Below are positions 62,224 to 64,000 of a stretch of 64,000 nucleotides of DNA, one piece after another (within the stretch, counting starts at the first letter, position 1; each line of letters opens with the position of its first letter). The position numbers and the translations under genes are program-made. The stretch spans positions 1 to 64,000 of the forward strand of contig JAJCYP010000123.1 of NCBI GenBank assembly GCA_029262855.1, in the 5' to 3' direction. Origin of the DNA: Bacteroidota bacterium (GTDB lineage Bacteria > Bacteroidota > Rhodothermia > Rhodothermales > UBA10348). The notes beneath the pieces are model-generated. The model saw nothing but the letters and a program-made list of their open reading frames with translations, was not told where the DNA came from and did not search any database.

Positions 62224-64000
62224 ATGACCGTCGTCATCGTGAACTACAACGTCCGGGATTTTCTCGAGCAGGCTCTCCAGTCGGTCCGCCGGGCCTCACG
62301 GTCGCTCGCCGTCGAGGTCTTTGTGGTGGACAACAACTCGGTGGACGGATCCGTGCCGATGGTGCGCGAGCGATTTCCGGAGGTCACACTCATCGCGAAT
62401 GAGGAAAACGTCGGGTTTGGCGCGGCCAACAACATGGCCATCAACCAGAGCCGGGGGCGCTATGTGCTGATCCTGAATCCCGACACCATTGTCCAGGAGG
62501 ATACCTTCGACCATCTGGTCCAGTTCATGGATGCCCACCCGGAGGCCGGGGCTGCGGGGTGCCAGATCCTGAACCCTGACGGGACCTTCGCGCCCGAGAG
62601 TCGACGCTCGTTCCCCACTCCGCAGGTGGCCTTTTACCGGATGACGGGGCTCGCGCGGTTTTTTTCGCGGAGTCCGCGCTTCGGCCGCTACAACATGACG
62701 TTCCTTCCCCGGGATGCCGTGGCGGAGGTGGATGCCCTCTCGGGTTCCTGCATGATGGTCCGTCGTGAGGCGCTGCTGGGTCCTGGCGGCGCCGAGGCCC
62801 CGGGCGTCGGCCTGTTCGACGAGGACTTCTTCATGTACGGGGAGGACCTGGATCTCTGTTACCGGATCCAGCAGGCGGGCTGGAGAATCTATTACACACC
62901 CGGAACGCAGATCATCCACTACAAGGGAGAGAGCACCAAGAAGGGCGAATTCCGCTATGTCCGGCTGTTCTACGGAGCCATGGTGCTCTTCACCCGGAAA
63001 CACCTGGAGGGTCGCTACTCGCTCTTGTTCGCCGGCATTCTGCAGGCGGCCATCATGGTTCGCGCTGGCATCTCCGTGGTGTCCCGCGCCGCCGCGCGCC
63101 TGTTCCCGCCAGCCGCGGACTTCGCCCTGGTCTACTCGGCGGTGGTCCTGCTGGCCTGGCTTCGATCCCGCCAACTCGGAGCCCCGTTGTCCCAGCTTTA
63201 CCTGACGGCCGTGGCTCCCGCGTATGCCATCGGCACCCTCAGCGGCATCTTTCTTTCCGGCGGTTACCGTTCAGGAAGATCCCGAAAACTGCGGCCGGTA
63301 CTGGCCGGCATTGTCTTGGGCTTCCTGGTGGTGAGTGCGGCTTCTTTCTTCGCAAAAGAGATCGCGTTCTCCAGGGCTGTGATCCTGGGGAGCGCGATGG
63401 CCTCGGCCCTTCTGCTGCCTGCCTGGCGAGCCGTCAGGCGGGGCCGGGCCGAGGCCGGCCGCGCGATCATGGTCGGGGACCGGGATGAAGCGGAACGGCT
63501 GGGCGAACTCGTGGCATCCCATCCCCGTCCGCCTTTCCTGCTCGATGGGTATGTCGAGCCCGGCCGGGATGCAGCGGCGCCCGGCGAGGGCGCCGGCAAC
63601 GGCATCCACCCGCTCGGTGCGCTTCATCACCTGCGTGATCTGGTTCGCCTGCATCAGATCAGTGACGTTGTTTTCGCGGTCAAGAATGTCAGCAACCGGG
63701 AAATTTTGGGCGTCATGCAGCGCCTCCAGGATCTACCCGTTCAGTTCCGGATGCTCGGTGAGGATCGCTCGCATGTGATCGGCAAGGCCACTGTATCGGA
63801 ACTCGGAATGCCGGACCTGGGCGAGACAATCGGTGAGGCCCTGACGATTCGGGGACGGTTGAGGAAGAAGGCGTTCGAAATGCCGGTATCCCTGGGTCTC
63901 TTTCTTCTCTGGCCGGTCTTTGCCGGGGCCGCGGCGCTCGGCGGCCCGCACGGCAGGATGGCCCGTTGGCGAGAGGCTTCCCGAAGTTCATTCCGCGTGC
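62224..64000 (+). CDS. GT2 glycosyltransferase fused to a WbaP-like membrane and nucleotide-binding half, 3' truncated
   Basis: 592 codons are visible without a stop; the frame continues past the window. A GTG at 62209 is a possible alternative start. Residues 1-about 250 are a GT2 domain: TVVIVNYNVRDFLEQAL, VVDNNSVDGS (34-43), NVGFGAANN, ILNPDT (83-88) and GEDLDLCYR (206-214). Five hydrophobic segments follow (about 264-285, 300-315, 324-343, 358-378, 386-404), the last pair joined by AFSRAVIL. Residues 413-500 (RAIMVGDRDEAERLGELV) resemble the CoA_binding_3 domain of undecaprenyl-phosphate sugar phosphotransferases. Residues 547-572 are a hydrophobic stretch like the start of the phosphotransferase domain. 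Likely surface polysaccharide assembly at the inner membrane. Confidence 0.8.
   Translation, partial: MTVVIVNYNVRDFLEQALQSVRRASRSLAVEVFVVDNNSVDGSVPMVRERFPEVTLIANEENVGFGAANNMAINQSRGRYVLILNPDTIVQEDTFDHLVQFMDAHPEAGAAGCQILNPDGTFAPESRRSFPTPQVAFYRMTGLARFFSRSPRFGRYNMTFLPRDAVAEVDALSGSCMMVRREALLGPGGAEAPGVGLFDEDFFMYGEDLDLCYRIQQAGWRIYYTPGTQIIHYKGESTKKGEFRYVRLFYGAMVLFTRKHLEGRYSLLFAGILQAAIMVRAGISVVSRAAARLFPPAADFALVYSAVVLLAWLRSRQLGAPLSQLYLTAVAPAYAIGTLSGIFLSGGYRSGRSRKLRPVLAGIVLGFLVVSAASFFAKEIAFSRAVILGSAMASALLLPAWRAVRRGRAEAGRAIMVGDRDEAERLGELVASHPRPPFLLDGYVEPGRDAAAPGEGAGNGIHPLGALHHLRDLVRLHQISDVVFAVKNVSNREILGVMQRLQDLPVQFRMLGEDRSHVIGKATVSELGMPDLGETIGEALTIRGRLRKKAFEMPVSLGLFLLWPVFAGAAALGGPHGRMARWREASRSSFRV

Overview
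The window comes from a GC-rich member of the Bacteroidota/Rhodothermota side of the tree, most likely a Rhodothermales-like marine bacterium. Evidence: a complete alternative complex III (actA-F) next to a caa3 oxidase whose subunit I carries the Tyr-Ser-His-Pro (A2-type) helix VI motif described from Rhodothermus marinus; a giant SprA type IX secretion translocon; a secreted protein ending in a T9SS/FlgD-like sorting domain; almost no Shine-Dalgarno sequences; and promoter boxes of the TTG-N17-20-TAnnTT type. This lineage call is inference from gene content. No 16S or tRNA gene is present.

Layout. 1-5.4 kb: tail of a SUI1/eIF1-like factor, a DUF6526 membrane protein, a DUF4287/DUF5655 protein, a large secreted protein with a T9SS-type C-terminal domain and an FKBP isomerase lipoprotein. 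5.5-9.8 kb: a DinB-like (DfsB) gene, then a tightly overlapping set PNPOx-like / DUF2911 / NhaC-family transporter / Cys-Met PLP lyase. 9.9-18.5 kb: a small membrane protein, a GH95 alpha-L-fucosidase, an amidohydrolase, an S9 peptidase and a run of small genes (a secreted protein, a SUMF1-like lipoprotein, an ACT protein, a CBU_0592-type membrane protein). 18.5-26.9 kb: glycerol kinase, then a DNA repair block (TPR protein, Ku, LigD, ExoIII, Pol IV) and a two-gene unknown operon. 26.9-34.8 kb: dnaX-ybaB-recR, an orphan double-domain ABC permease, a phosphofructokinase with pyrophosphate-type signature residues, a saccharopine dehydrogenase-like protein and an SDR oxidoreductase.

34.8-47.7 kb: a 329-bp non-coding gap with a 14-bp tandem repeat leads into sprA (2656 codons), which overlaps lipB. 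Then come two lineage-type unknown genes, DUF423, ybeY, hpf, metF and a nucleoside phosphorylase-like protein. 47.7-60.6 kb: one long minus-strand respiratory block, actA-B-C-D-E-F, a small membrane protein, SCO, coxB-A-C-D. It takes electrons from menaquinol through ACIII (pentaheme ActA, Fe-S ActB, NrfD-like ActC and ActF, monoheme ActE) to cytochrome c and the caa3 oxidase, with SCO as the CuA assembly factor. 60.7-64 kb: a MATE transporter whose 5' region carries a 15-bp tandem repeat, divergent from a large glycosyltransferase that runs off the window end and fuses a GT2 domain to a membrane and nucleotide-binding-like half typical of WbaP-type sugar phosphotransferases.

I found no CRISPR array, insertion sequence, prophage, tRNA or rRNA. 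The clearest items for follow-up are the Ku-coupled TPR protein with a clamp-binding-like motif, the GT2/WbaP-like fusion, the triple start-codon repeat, the pyrophosphate-type PFK and the probable methionine/sulfur-amino-acid operon around the NhaC transporter.
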